Below, in pieces: positions 54,063 through 63,578 of a stretch of DNA of 64,000 nucleotides; within the stretch, counting starts at the first letter, position 1, and each line of letters opens with the position of its first letter. The translations under genes were made by a program, and so were the position numbers. Origin of the DNA: an uncultured Saprospiraceae bacterium (GTDB lineage: Bacteria > Bacteroidota > Bacteroidia > Chitinophagales > Saprospiraceae); assembly GCA_937961455.1 (NCBI GenBank), contig CALGNN010000014.1, forward strand, positions 1 to 64,000. The letters are read 5' to 3'. Under the pieces are notes generated by a model, which saw nothing but the letters and a program-made list of their open reading frames with translations, was not told the origin of the DNA and did no database searches.

Positions 54063-55799
54063 ATGAAGTATCTATTAAGTCTTTTTGCCTGTTTTGGTGT
54101 TTGCGCTATATATTCTCAAACTAACTATTATGTTGGCCCAAATGGTAATGACAATAATGCTGGCACATTTGCTCAACCATGGAAAACATTTCAGTATGCC
54201 TGTGATGGAAGATCACCTGGTGATGTCATCAATGCACTTGCAGGCACATACAATGAAAAATTCGAAATCTACTCATCAGGTACTTCCTTAAATCCCATCA
54301 TCATAAAAGCACATCAAAATGACATTGTCACTATTACGGGTTCAGGCATAACTACACAAGATGCTATCATCGGCATTTATGATCAAGATTATATCCATAT
54401 TGAAAATCTCATTATTGCAGATAATCAAATGATTGATGCTATTGGCATCATTGTCGAAGGAGGAAATGATGGAATAGAAATTCGTAATTGTGAGTTTAAA
54501 GAAATTAATTTCTCCAATAACCCTAATGACAATGCAACTTCAAACACAAATGCTCAACCACTTATTGTCTATGGGATTTATGGTAATGACCCAATTACTG
54601 ATTTAATCATTGAAGGTAATCGCATATATAATAATCGACCTGGATATAGTGAAGCCCTCGCGGTTAACGGGAACGTTGACGGCTTTGAAGTTTTTAATAA
54701 TGAAGTATTTGACAATCAAAACATAGGCATTGATATTATTGGCCATGAAGGTACAGCACCAGCCAATGATCAAGCAAGAAATGGAATCGTGTATGATAAT
54801 ATCGTATATAACAATAAGTCACCTTATGCTTTATCTGCAGGTATTTATGTTGATGGAGGCAAGGATATCACTATAGAAAGGAATACTGTTTATGACAATC
54901 AATGGGGAATAGAAATTGGTTGTGAAAATCTTGGAACTACAACTTCAGGAATTATCGTCAGAAATAACATGGTTTTTGAAAATGATGACTCTGGATTGTC
55001 TATAGGTGGATATGATTATCCCAATGTCTCTGGCAAGGTTGTAGATTGCTTGGTTAGAAACAATACTTTTTATGGCAATGATAAAAATAGTGGTGGATTA
55101 GGGAATACTGCAACTGAAATATTTCTTAGCTATACAGAAAATTGTCAAATTATAAATAATATATTTTCTATAGACAATGCCTTTGATTTAATGATGTATG
55201 AAGACAACACTAATTCTCAAAATTTAGTCTTGGATTATAATTTGTATTATTCTACTACTGGCACAGATGATTATGAGTTCACCTATGAAGGGATAAATTA
55301 CTATGGTCTCGCTGCTTTTCAAGCTGGCACTTCACAGGAAGCCCATGGAATAAGTGCAGATCCACTTTTTGAAAATATATCAAATGTTGATTTTCATTTA
55401 ATGAGTAATTCACCTTGTATTGATGCAAGCGATCCTGCCACAAGTACAGATCCAAATGAAACCGATTTTGAAGGAGAAAATAGAAACAGCAATGGTATCG
55501 ACATTGGAGCTGATGAATTTCAACAAGCAGTGAATAATCAACTAGAACACGAAATCCTCAATAGTGAAATCAACATTTACCCAAATCCAGCAAACAACCA
55601 ATTTTATTATGTGTCAGGCAATCTATCTTTAGCAGATATTAATATCCTAGATGTCAATGGCACAGTAGTGCAAAATTTGAATGGCTTGAGCAGTCCTATT
55701 GAAATAGATATTAGCACCTTAGGTGTGGGCATTTACTTCTTGAAGATTCAGCATTTGAATCACAGCACATTGCATATGCAGCGTTTAATAAAATACTAG
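54063..55799 (+). CDS. Right-handed beta-helix repeat protein with T9SS type A domain
   Basis: The start is placed at ATG 54063; an in-frame TTG at 54057 adds two residues. A signal peptide ends IYSQT, followed by YYVGPNGNDNNAGTFAQPW, the typical start of Bacteroidota parallel beta-helix proteins of the pectate-lyase-like (Parallel_beta-helix) type. Many N-rich coil repeats follow (IEIRNCEF, IIEGNRIYNNRPG, ITIERNTVYDNQWG, IIVRNNMVFENDDSG). The type A sorting domain begins NIYPNPANNQFYYV and ends FLKIQHLNH. A carbohydrate-binding or lyase role is inferred from the fold only. Confidence 0.88.
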   Translation: MKYLLSLFACFGVCAIYSQTNYYVGPNGNDNNAGTFAQPWKTFQYACDGRSPGDVINALAGTYNEKFEIYSSGTSLNPIIIKAHQNDIVTITGSGITTQDAIIGIYDQDYIHIENLIIADNQMIDAIGIIVEGGNDGIEIRNCEFKEINFSNNPNDNATSNTNAQPLIVYGIYGNDPITDLIIEGNRIYNNRPGYSEALAVNGNVDGFEVFNNEVFDNQNIGIDIIGHEGTAPANDQARNGIVYDNIVYNNKSPYALSAGIYVDGGKDITIERNTVYDNQWGIEIGCENLGTTTSGIIVRNNMVFENDDSGLSIGGYDYPNVSGKVVDCLVRNNTFYGNDKNSGGLGNTATEIFLSYTENCQIINNIFSIDNAFDLMMYEDNTNSQNLVLDYNLYYSTTGTDDYEFTYEGINYYGLAAFQAGTSQEAHGISADPLFENISNVDFHLMSNSPCIDASDPATSTDPNETDFEGENRNSNGIDIGADEFQQAVNNQLEHEILNSEINIYPNPANNQFYYVSGNLSLADINILDVNGTVVQNLNGLSSPIEIDISTLGVGIYFLKIQHLNHSTLHMQRLIKY

Positions 55800-55802
55800 C
55801 GA

Positions 55803-56306
55803 CTAGTTATAAACAAGATAAGCTGACATTACCGCACCCATAATTGAAAGTGTAATGAGCCAATATCCAACATGAATAAAAATATAAGACCAAGTTTTTC
55901 TTTCGAATAATGCATTGATCGCGATGAGCGGTAAGACGAAAAAGATGCTAAATATCACGCCATGTATGGCGCCATGTTTCAAGTTTCTGAAATTATTGCC
56001 GTATTGAGCCATTAGCTCCTCAAACTGTGCTTGAGCCTTTGACCCTTCCTCCATCACTTCCGGCATCATGGTTTGAAAAATACTTGTTTGGTGTACAACG
56101 ATGCCACTGAACGCAAATGCAATTAATACACTTAACAAATAGGTGCTTCCAAATAAAACAATGGGATTTCCTTCTTTTAAAAATTCGGGGGTAAATCCAT
56201 TGAGTCGCATCCATTTCTTGCCAAGGAGTGCTTCACTATAATAAATGGCACCCACTACAAGTGGGATTAAACCAACAACAAAAAATAACCAAAAATTCGT
56301 AGGCAT
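55803..56306 (-). CDS. DUF1761 membrane protein
   Basis: The 167-aa protein has four hydrophobic segments (about 5-22, 50-70, 110-130, 142-162). Its first loop YYSEALLGKKWMRLNGFTPE is the signature of DUF1761, a small inner-membrane family of unknown function. It converges on the beta-helix gene with 3 bp between the stops and has no obvious operon partner. Confidence 0.82.
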   Translation of the reverse strand: MPTNFWLFFVVGLIPLVVGAIYYSEALLGKKWMRLNGFTPEFLKEGNPIVLFGSTYLLSVLIAFAFSGIVVHQTSIFQTMMPEVMEEGSKAQAQFEELMAQYGNNFRNLKHGAIHGVIFSIFFVLPLIAINALFERKTWSYIFIHVGYWLITLSIMGAVMSAYLVYN

Positions 56307-56372
56307 CGTTTATGTTTTGATGATTAAAAGCATTGTATATAAATTTAATAAAAATACCTACATTATAATTCA

Positions 56373-56864
56373 ATGAAACACATAAGCGACATACTTCCTC
56401 TTGGCCATGAATTATTATACACAGTCTCAGAAGAAATTCAAGAAGCAGAATTACCTAAGGTAAAGGAATGGGTAAATGACTTGGATCATGTGATGAATGA
56501 AATCAGGATCAAGTATCAATTTGGTCGGGGTATTGCTGCTCCACAATTAGGTATCATGAAGCGATTGATTTATATAAATATTGATCAACCTATAATTATT
56601 ATAAATCCTGAAATAGCATATCTCAGCAAAGAAAAATTTGAATTGTGGGATGATTGTATGTGCTTCCCCAATCTATTAGTTCGAGTAGAACGGCATAAAG
56701 AAATCATCATAAATTATAGAGATGAAAATTGGAATAAGCAAACTTGGCTAGCGAAAGATAGAGATGCAGAGTTATTACAACATGAATACGATCATTTGGA
56801 AGGCATTCTGTGTACGATGCGTGCCCTAGATGAAAAATCTTTTAAATGGCGAAACAATATTTAA
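56373..56864 (+). CDS. Divergent peptide deformylase-like protein
   Basis: Three deformylase motifs are visible: GRGIAAPQLG (motif 1, Gly and Gln), WDDCMCFPNL at the position of EGCLS (motif 2, metal Cys kept but surrounding residues changed), and LLQHEYDHLEG (HExxH type motif 3, metal His and Glu). At 163 aa it is about normal length. It may remove formyl groups from new proteins, but the altered motif 2 suggests a paralogue rather than the main enzyme. It is followed 59 bp later by a small ferredoxin gene. Confidence 0.8.
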   Translation: MKHISDILPLGHELLYTVSEEIQEAELPKVKEWVNDLDHVMNEIRIKYQFGRGIAAPQLGIMKRLIYINIDQPIIIINPEIAYLSKEKFELWDDCMCFPNLLVRVERHKEIIINYRDENWNKQTWLAKDRDAELLQHEYDHLEGILCTMRALDEKSFKWRNNI

Positions 56865-56922
56865 AGAGAAGCATTATATTTTACAATACTTAATTTATTT
56901 TAAATTAGTAAAAACGATCCCT

Positions 56923-57132
56923 ATGAAAACTTATAAGAAAGAAGACATTTCTGTTGGATGGAATCCTGAAAAATGCATTCATGCAGGATATTGTGCAAGA
57001 CAATTATCTTCTGTATTCAAACCAAAAGAAAGACCATGGATCCAAGTCGAGAATGCTGACAAAAAAAGTATTATTGACCAGGTGAAAAAGTGTCCGTCAG
57101 GAGCTCTGAGTATCATCTATCATCAAGATTAA
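56923..57132 (+). CDS. Mono-cluster (4Fe-4S) ferredoxin-like protein, YjdI type
   Basis: The ATG at 56923 gives a 69-aa protein: KKEDISVGWNPEKCIHAGYCARQL, then IQVENADKKSIIDQVKKCPSGAL. Its three Cys (C-x5-C ... CP) match Fer4_19 proteins related to YjdI, which carry one iron-sulfur cluster. The remaining frame upstream (from 56830) overlaps the deformylase and is not used. It may pass electrons to, or help assemble, a partner not found here. Confidence 0.82.
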   Translation: MKTYKKEDISVGWNPEKCIHAGYCARQLSSVFKPKERPWIQVENADKKSIIDQVKKCPSGALSIIYHQD

Positions 57133-57162
57133 TATCCAATTAAAAAATAAAATAGTAAGAAC

Positions 57163-57771
57163 TTGAGAATTATTATCACATCAGTTTTAGTTACAATTTT
57201 TTGTACTTCCTTATTTGCACAAACAGATTTAGACACTCCCAAGGACACTAAAGTTTTTTACGAAGAATATTTTCAGAATAATGATAACAACTGGAAGATA
57301 TATTATAAAAAAATATTGTTTGGTCGTTATTTTATTGAAACCATAGGTAGGGATGCACCAGCCATTAGCACTAAAACATTCTTCTTCAATGAAAAGCTAA
57401 ACTACGAGATTGAAACAAAAGTTGCCATTGAATGGAATAAGTCCAAAGAAATGATGGGATTCATATGGAATGCTGATTCTACCAGTGCTTATGGAATCGC
57501 ATTTAATAAAGACCTAAAACCATATGTTTTTACGACTGAAAATGGAGAAGAAACCATCGTAAAAATGGGCACTGATGAAGACTTGCTAGAAGACATGTAC
57601 GAAGAAAATACGCTTACCATAAAGAAGATTGATTATGAATATTTAGTCTTTATAAATGGAAAGTATTTTTGCACCATGCCAACTACTAAAAACTTAAGAA
57701 AGCAGATCGGCTATTTTATTGGCAAAAAATCTGAGATGAAAGTGGAAAGTCTCATTCTCAAATATTTATAA
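57163..57771 (+). CDS. Secreted DUF1080-like (laminin-G fold) protein
   Basis: The signal peptide (MRIIITSVLVTIFCTSLFAQ) starts at a TTG at 57163; no ATG is placed better. The mature part has VFYEEYFQNNDNNWKIYYKK, then YEIETKVAIEWNKSKEMMGFIWNADS, IKKIDYEYLVFINGKYFCTMP and IGYFIGKKSEMKVESLILKYL. This order (strand, then 'feature, then dimension' strands) is typical of a concanavalin/laminin-G jelly roll related to DUF1080. It may bind sugars. Function unknown. Confidence 0.68.
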   Translation: MRIIITSVLVTIFCTSLFAQTDLDTPKDTKVFYEEYFQNNDNNWKIYYKKILFGRYFIETIGRDAPAISTKTFFFNEKLNYEIETKVAIEWNKSKEMMGFIWNADSTSAYGIAFNKDLKPYVFTTENGEETIVKMGTDEDLLEDMYEENTLTIKKIDYEYLVFINGKYFCTMPTTKNLRKQIGYFIGKKSEMKVESLILKYL

Positions 57772-57892
57772 TCTTATAAAACTCCAAAACATTGTGACTC
57801 TTTTATCTTATTTGACATTAATTGTTGATAACAGATTTTTTGCACGATGATTTCGACTTAATAGATAGTTTAGAAATCCAAAAACAAAACTA

Positions 57893-58657
57893 ATGAGTTA
57901 CATGAAATTCGCAAGCAGCATAGCTTGCTTGATATTTATTTTACTAGTACAATCTTCTTGTAGTGATCCTTGCGAAGAAGTTAACTGCCTAAATGGAGGA
58001 ATCTGCATCGAAGGAGACTGTGATTGTCCCGATAATTTTATTGGCAATAATTGTGAAACTTTTGATTTCAGTAAAATCCAGCAACTTCTTGACGAGGGAT
58101 CAACACCAAAGGAATTATTTGATTTAGGAGTACCACGTGATAGCCTTTTAAGAAAAACGTATGACGGAGGCTATATCTTTAATTTTGACACCATTCAAGG
58201 TAGTGGATTACTAGCCGCTACTGAAGATTTGCCTACAAAGGCTTCTTTTGGTTGCCCAGGATTTTCCATTCCAGGAATCAGTCCTTTTATTCAGCCACAA
58301 GGCACAGGTGAATTATATACACAATTAATTATTGAAAATTGTGCTGAAGCAGATATTGCCGCAAGATTATGTTCAGATTTAATACTGAATGGAAAAGATG
58401 ATTGGTTTTTGCCTACCTTCTCTGAAACACTTGATATGGTTTTCATTCTAGGTTTAGGTGATTTAGATGATGATATTGTTGTTGGTGCACCAGGAAATAT
58501 AGGAAATTTTTTACCTGAAAAATATTTAACATGCTCTCAACAAGAAAGCAATAGAGTCGTTGCGTTCGATTTTTCTTTGGAAGGAATTCTTAATTCATAC
58601 GAAGCAACAAAAACGGAAAAAATGAATGTTCGTCCAGTTCGTTCATTCGACCAATAA
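57893..58657 (+). CDS. EGF-like plus DUF1566 lipoprotein
   Basis: Lipobox QSSC (Cys23) gives an anchored protein. A six-Cys EGF-like module follows (CEEVNCLNGGICIEGDCDCPD, then NCETF). The C-terminal half carries a DUF1566 (Lcl C-terminal) signature: DDWFLPTFSETLDMVF, the CSQQESNRVVAFDF segment, and NVRPVRSF at the end. DUF1566 is a C-type-lectin-like fold involved in binding. The combination suggests surface recognition or adhesion; the ligand is unknown. Confidence 0.78.
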   Translation: MSYMKFASSIACLIFILLVQSSCSDPCEEVNCLNGGICIEGDCDCPDNFIGNNCETFDFSKIQQLLDEGSTPKELFDLGVPRDSLLRKTYDGGYIFNFDTIQGSGLLAATEDLPTKASFGCPGFSIPGISPFIQPQGTGELYTQLIIENCAEADIAARLCSDLILNGKDDWFLPTFSETLDMVFILGLGDLDDDIVVGAPGNIGNFLPEKYLTCSQQESNRVVAFDFSLEGILNSYEATKTEKMNVRPVRSFDQ

Positions 58658-58698
58658 AAAAAATGCCCCAGGTAAAATTTTCACATGGGGCATTTTTA
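58655..58698 (+). terminator. Bidirectional terminator
   Basis: AAAAAATGCCCCA pairs with TGGGGCATTTTT around a 15-nt loop. The A and T runs on both sides serve both convergent genes. It overlaps the end of the EGF-protein gene by three bases. Confidence 0.85.
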
Positions 58699-58707
58699 AA
58701 ATCAAAT

Positions 58708-61137
58708 TTAAAAATCTATTCGGTAATAAAACAGAGGAAGTCTTCCCAACTGGTATTCATCCACAACAGGTCCTTCGGGATGATCAGGTGAATAAGTCTT
58801 CTTTAATATGTTTTGTGTATTTAAGGTATTCACGATATCAATGGCAAACTCATGTGTCAACTTTTTGGTATTTATTTTATACGCCAATTTCACATCGTTT
58901 CTAAAGTAGGCTTGAGAACGTATGGTATTTACCGTTTCGTCCAACCATATGACTTCTTGCTCTGCGATACTTGCTTCTTCATCAACAACTCCTTGCCAAC
59001 CTCCTCCTACAAAGGTGAGCTTTGTCCCTAGATTCAAGCTACTCTTATTATTAAAGACCCACTCTTTCGCTACTAATCCATTGAATGCATATTTCCCATT
59101 AAATGAAGTATTCCTCCATACGTTTTCTAGCGTTCGATACTTTGCATCGAATAGAGATCCAGTTAAGAGGAAGTAATATCCTTGAGAGAAAAAACGCTCA
59201 ATGGTTAATTCCACACCGTAGTTTCTGCCGTTACCTCCTGTTGTTAATTCAGCAGGGAATAATCTTGAGAAACCCGAACCTCCATTAATTAAAGAAAAAG
59301 AACTGCCTGACGCATCAACTGGAAGGTCATATAAGTATTGGTAATAGACTTCAGCTTTCAATCTACTTGTTGCACCTAAGGATCTATCATATGAACCAAC
59401 GACGTGCATACTTTTTACTAAGCCAATTTTATCCTTATTAATAGCAATGGGATTTCCTTGAGCATCTGAGCTCGAACCATAATAATATAAATAAGGTGAT
59501 TGAATTTGTGAATGTAAACCTAGGCCTAAACCAAATTTCTGCTTTTCGTCCATTTGATAGGAAAGACCTAAACGAGGCTCAACAGGAGAAAAACTGATAT
59601 CATTCATCCCAAAGTACAAAGATGAAATCCCAACTACCCCACTCAATTTTTCATTAAACCTATGCTTATACTGCCCATAAGCTTGCACTAAAGGAACTGA
59701 TTCTTTAGCAAGCCATCTCTGTCTCCAATCTCCGATACTTAATGAATCCTGAGGAGACAAAAACACCCTTCTTCCTCTATCATCAAAATCAAAAGCAAAC
59801 ATATCAAGATTAACTCCCAGCTTTAAACTTCCTTTTTTCGAAAGCTTCTTATTGTAACTACCGTAAGCAGAATATTTATTCTCCGTGAATACATAATCCA
59901 GTACTTGGATTTTATCATTCAATTGAAATTTTCCATCTACGACTGAACGGTCAATGTAATCATGATCCGCATTGATGGATGAATGAGATGCTGCAATGGT
60001 AAACTTGACAAAGGTCTCTGCATTCAAGGGTTGAGAATATGTTGCCCCTACAGTAGCCATTCTAGAACCGAAATATTGATCTCGATCATTTGAGCCATAA
60101 ATTAAAGTCTCTGTGCTTGGTGCTTCTTCTTCTGATATTAAAATATCAATATTACTATTTCCTCCGATTCCAAAAATCGCTACATTACCTCCATTTGCTC
60201 TAGGGAAATTTACCCTAAATGAAGCATCTTGATATTTTGGGATGGCAGTGGTACCGACATCTATTCCAAGCCCTTGAAACAATTGTAAAGAGGAATATCT
60301 ATAGGTAGCAAGAAAAGAAGATTTTGACTCCTTTGACAATGGACCTTCTGCCATCAACTCAGTTCCTAAAAATCCTAACTGTGCACTGTACTCATATTTT
60401 TCATTATTCCCATTTCGCATTTTTAGATCAAATACTCCTGCTACTCCATTTGCAAATTCTGCTGGGAAAGCGCCTGTATAAAAATCAGAGTTGCGCAAAA
60501 ACTTATTATTCAAAATGGTCACTGAGCCTCCACCAGTTCCAGGGATGGAGAAGTGATTCGGATTGGGAATGTTTATTCCATCCAATCTCCATAGTACTCC
60601 TGCAGGAGAATTCCCTCTAATGACCACATCATTACGCGAATCATCCGCACCTTGAACACCAGCATAGTTGGACGCCATTCGTGCAGGTTCTCCTCTAGAG
60701 CCTGCATATCGATTGGTCTCTTGGACAGAAAATTCTCTAGCACTAACAGTTGCCATCTCGTTGGCTACTTCGCCATTACGTCGAGCTGTAACAACTACTT
60801 CTTCAATGGCGACTAAGGCTTCTTCCATCTCGATATTCAAAATAGTTTCTTTACCTGCATCTACGACGATATCCTGAAGGTAGACTTCTTCATATCCTAG
60901 ATAACTGAATCGAACGCCTTGCCTTCCAACGGCAACATTGTCGATTCTAAAGCTTCCATCAAAGTCAGTGACAGTGCCCATCATATCGGGATTATCATTT
61001 ACTAATAAAACATTGACTCCGATAAGTGGAAATTGAGATTCCTTATCAACTACGATTCCTCTAATACTCTGCTCCTGTGCGTTTATCGTTAGCACGGTAA
61101 GCAACATCCATATTGAAAATCCTATTAACTTTTTCAT
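58708..61137 (-). CDS. TonB-dependent receptor
   Basis: The 809-aa protein has a signal peptide (INAQE), a CarboxypepD_reg domain (about 22-105; IRGIVVDKESQFPLIGVNVLLV, VRFSYLGYEEVYL), then a plug (about 140-240; GVQGADDSRNDVVIRGNSPAGVLWRLDGINIPNPNHFS). A 22-strand barrel follows to the end (PLFYYRIDF, aromatic terminus). No SusD partner follows, so it is not part of a PUL. It imports an unknown ligand through TonB. Confidence 0.9.
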   Translation of the reverse strand: MKKLIGFSIWMLLTVLTINAQEQSIRGIVVDKESQFPLIGVNVLLVNDNPDMMGTVTDFDGSFRIDNVAVGRQGVRFSYLGYEEVYLQDIVVDAGKETILNIEMEEALVAIEEVVVTARRNGEVANEMATVSAREFSVQETNRYAGSRGEPARMASNYAGVQGADDSRNDVVIRGNSPAGVLWRLDGINIPNPNHFSIPGTGGGSVTILNNKFLRNSDFYTGAFPAEFANGVAGVFDLKMRNGNNEKYEYSAQLGFLGTELMAEGPLSKESKSSFLATYRYSSLQLFQGLGIDVGTTAIPKYQDASFRVNFPRANGGNVAIFGIGGNSNIDILISEEEAPSTETLIYGSNDRDQYFGSRMATVGATYSQPLNAETFVKFTIAASHSSINADHDYIDRSVVDGKFQLNDKIQVLDYVFTENKYSAYGSYNKKLSKKGSLKLGVNLDMFAFDFDDRGRRVFLSPQDSLSIGDWRQRWLAKESVPLVQAYGQYKHRFNEKLSGVVGISSLYFGMNDISFSPVEPRLGLSYQMDEKQKFGLGLGLHSQIQSPYLYYYGSSSDAQGNPIAINKDKIGLVKSMHVVGSYDRSLGATSRLKAEVYYQYLYDLPVDASGSSFSLINGGSGFSRLFPAELTTGGNGRNYGVELTIERFFSQGYYFLLTGSLFDAKYRTLENVWRNTSFNGKYAFNGLVAKEWVFNNKSSLNLGTKLTFVGGGWQGVVDEEASIAEQEVIWLDETVNTIRSQAYFRNDVKLAYKINTKKLTHEFAIDIVNTLNTQNILKKTYSPDHPEGPVVDEYQLGRLPLFYYRIDF

Positions 61138-61441
61138 AATTTAAAATTAGGTGAAAATTATAATATTTGATTTCAAAGAAGCGGTAATTATATTATGGAT
61201 CTGTTATTTATTTTCATTTATTCTATTATTTAATTATTACAATATGCAATTCTAGTAATAAACAGTCGTTTTAATCTCTTATTTTATTGATTATTGCAAA
61301 TTTTTACATAACGAATTAGGCTTCCCTGCATAAGAAGCCCATTTATAACACTTCTAGTTTCTCCGTTGGAAGAACAGTTCTACTTAGGATATTGGTTATC
61401 TTTCTTCCTCCAATCTTATAAGAACGCTATTATTCATAACT
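61138..61441. other. 304-bp divergent intergenic region
   Basis: No gene is seen. It lies between the TonB receptor (minus) and the WG-repeat protein (plus), so promoters for both should be here. A short hairpin GGCTTC/GAAGCC occurs at 61319-61339; it lacks a T run. No binding-site match to a known regulator was identified. Confidence 0.5.
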
Positions 61442-62461
61442 ATGAAAAGAGAAATTCGAAAAGTTTTAAAAGCGTATACGGAAGCCTTTTATAAACAAGA
61501 ATATACTAAGGCATACCAGCATCTAGATAAAGAAAGCACCAAAGATTATAGAGATAAGATCGTAGCATTTGCCGAGCAAATGGATGTATTTGGTGAAACT
61601 GAAGATTTTCTGAGTCGTCTAAAAATTACAAATCTTGAAGCTTTGAAGCGCCTTTCCACAAAGGCATTTATGATTAAGCTTTTTGCACTTCTGAGCAGGG
61701 AAATGAAAGAGAATGATTTAAAGCGGATGTTGAAAGGTTTGAAGATTCTTGAGATTGATGAGCGTGCTCAGGTAAAATATGAGATGCCAGTTCCCTCATT
61801 TAACTCTTGGACAAGGATGACTGCTATTGTGAATTTTAAAGAAACTTCCACTGGATGGAAGATGCTATTTAATTCTGGATTGGATAGGCTTCTTCACGAT
61901 TTTCAAAAAGAGATTGATCAATACAATGAGAGGGCTTCAAAGGATCAACCGAGTCTATTAAATCATCATGAGAATGATATGGAAGTTTATACTTTGAAGG
62001 GGTACAAAAACATGGATGGTGAAGTAATCCTAGAAGCTCGATTTAAGGACGCCGGAGTATTTTCAGAAGGCTTGGCTTTTGTGAAAATTATGAATAAATA
62101 CGGCTACATCAATAAGAAAGGGAAAATTACTTTAAAGCCAAGATATTATGATGCCCATGACTTTTCTGAAGGGTTGGCAGCTGTAAAAAACAAAAATGAT
62201 TATTGGGGTTTCATCAATAAGAAAGCCACTCAAGTGATTGATTATGAATACACCGCAGTACAATCCTTTAATGAAGGGCTATGTGCAGTACAAAAAAATA
62301 ATAAATGGGGCTTCATCAATAAGAAAGGAAAAACAATAATAGAACATCAATATCATTTGGCAAGTAACTTTTTCCAAGGGGAAGCAGATGTGATTATTCT
62401 AAATAGTGATGGTGATGAAATTGAATATTGTATTAATAAAAAAGGAAGAAAGATTGATTAG
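61442..62461 (+). CDS. WG-repeat protein
   Basis: The 339-aa product lacks a signal peptide. A helical N-terminal half (to about 175) precedes WG repeats of the form YGYINKKGKITLKPRYYDAHDFSEGLAAV, YWGFINKKATQVIDYEYTAVQSFNEGLCAV, and KWGFINKKGKTIIEHQYHLA. At least three copies end in ingredients (EGLA, EGLC) typical of the family. WG repeats are common in Bacteroidota but have no established biochemical role. Function unknown. Confidence 0.85.
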   Translation: MKREIRKVLKAYTEAFYKQEYTKAYQHLDKESTKDYRDKIVAFAEQMDVFGETEDFLSRLKITNLEALKRLSTKAFMIKLFALLSREMKENDLKRMLKGLKILEIDERAQVKYEMPVPSFNSWTRMTAIVNFKETSTGWKMLFNSGLDRLLHDFQKEIDQYNERASKDQPSLLNHHENDMEVYTLKGYKNMDGEVILEARFKDAGVFSEGLAFVKIMNKYGYINKKGKITLKPRYYDAHDFSEGLAAVKNKNDYWGFINKKATQVIDYEYTAVQSFNEGLCAVQKNNKWGFINKKGKTIIEHQYHLASNFFQGEADVIILNSDGDEIEYCINKKGRKID

Positions 62462-62623
62462 TCATGTTAATTAATTTCCTCTGAAATCTATAAAGCGCAT
62501 TTATAATTGAATGCCATTTTAATTTAATAAGCACCAAATAAATCGATATAGAATGTTTTGATACAGACAATCTTTAGTCGCATTAGGTAAATCAATTCGG
62601 TTAAATTTTAAGTTATTTAATTG

Positions 62624-63574
62624 ATGAAAATGCTTTGGCTTTCTTTATTCATTTGTATCACCAACTTCAGTGTCTCAGCTCAAACATGTTGCACTGCAGG
62701 GGCTCCTATCCTATCAGGAATCACCATTAATTCAAACCAAGAAAGAAATTTTGCTTTAGCACTTAAGTATGATTACAGATCTATAAATCGGCTTATCCAA
62801 AACAATGAAGTACTTGTAAATGATCCAAGAAGCAGGATTGGCATGAATACGATCGTAAAGGCAAGTATGACTTTTTCACCAAAATGGTCAGCAGGTATTA
62901 TTATACCTTTCATCTATCAAGAGCGAGCAACGATCAGTGAAAGAGCATCTTCGCTCGGTCAAGGAGATATCATTCTAACTGGTCAATACTTGGTTTTTGC
63001 AGAAGCTTTTTCGCAACTGTCATGGTTAGCATCTGTAAAATTTCCTACTGGAAAAATCAATCATTTAGATGATAGAAGCATCTTCTTATCACCTGACATG
63101 CAAAGTGGTTCTGGCACCTTTGATTTTATTAATCAACTCTCCTTTGCTTACAATCAAATTGGCGGCTCATTAATAAACATAGAAACGGGTGTTCTTTACA
63201 GAATCAATAGCACAAATGAAAACTTTGCAGCAACTCAAAACAGTGATGGCCGCCCTTACAAGTTTGGCAATGAATTTCAATATATCATAAGTTTTAAGAG
63301 ACCCTTTACAATTAATAAGTGGTTCGTCATTCCAGATCTGAGTCTGCAATATAGAATGGCAAATGCTAACGTTGAAAACCATACCATTGCTCCCAATAGC
63401 GGAGGACAATGGCTCAACGCGCAAGTGGGCATCTATTTATTACCCAAAGAAAAACTAAGTATAAGACCCTACTTTTCTTTTCCATTGTATCAAAATCTGG
63501 AAGGGCTTCAGATTACAACAAAATTAGGCGCAGGAATAGAACTAGGATATAATTTCAGTTTACAAAAAAATTAG
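62624..63574 (+). CDS. Outer-membrane beta-barrel, transporter-like protein
   Basis: The ATG at 62624 (a TTG sits just before it) gives a signal peptide to VSAQ, then CCTAGAPILSG. Strand pairs continue to a barrel: NFALALKYDYRSINRLI, PKWSAGIIIPFIYQERATIS, SSLGQGDIILTGQYLV, GAGIELGYNFSLQ. The GQGDI segment resembles MetA-pathway-of-phenol-degradation-like channels. It is 4 bp before the DUF3179 lipoprotein gene and probably in the same operon; the substrate is unknown. Confidence 0.75.
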   Translation: MKMLWLSLFICITNFSVSAQTCCTAGAPILSGITINSNQERNFALALKYDYRSINRLIQNNEVLVNDPRSRIGMNTIVKASMTFSPKWSAGIIIPFIYQERATISERASSLGQGDIILTGQYLVFAEAFSQLSWLASVKFPTGKINHLDDRSIFLSPDMQSGSGTFDFINQLSFAYNQIGGSLINIETGVLYRINSTNENFAATQNSDGRPYKFGNEFQYIISFKRPFTINKWFVIPDLSLQYRMANANVENHTIAPNSGGQWLNAQVGIYLLPKEKLSIRPYFSFPLYQNLEGLQITTKLGAGIELGYNFSLQKN

Positions 63575-63578
63575 ATCA

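Noticed and set aside
54063-55799. Pectate lyase
   Set aside because: The beta-helix fold is clear but no lyase catalytic motif was recognised, so no enzyme name is given.
58708-61137. A polysaccharide utilisation locus around the TonB receptor
   Set aside because: No SusD-like protein, glycoside hydrolase or sensor accompanies it.
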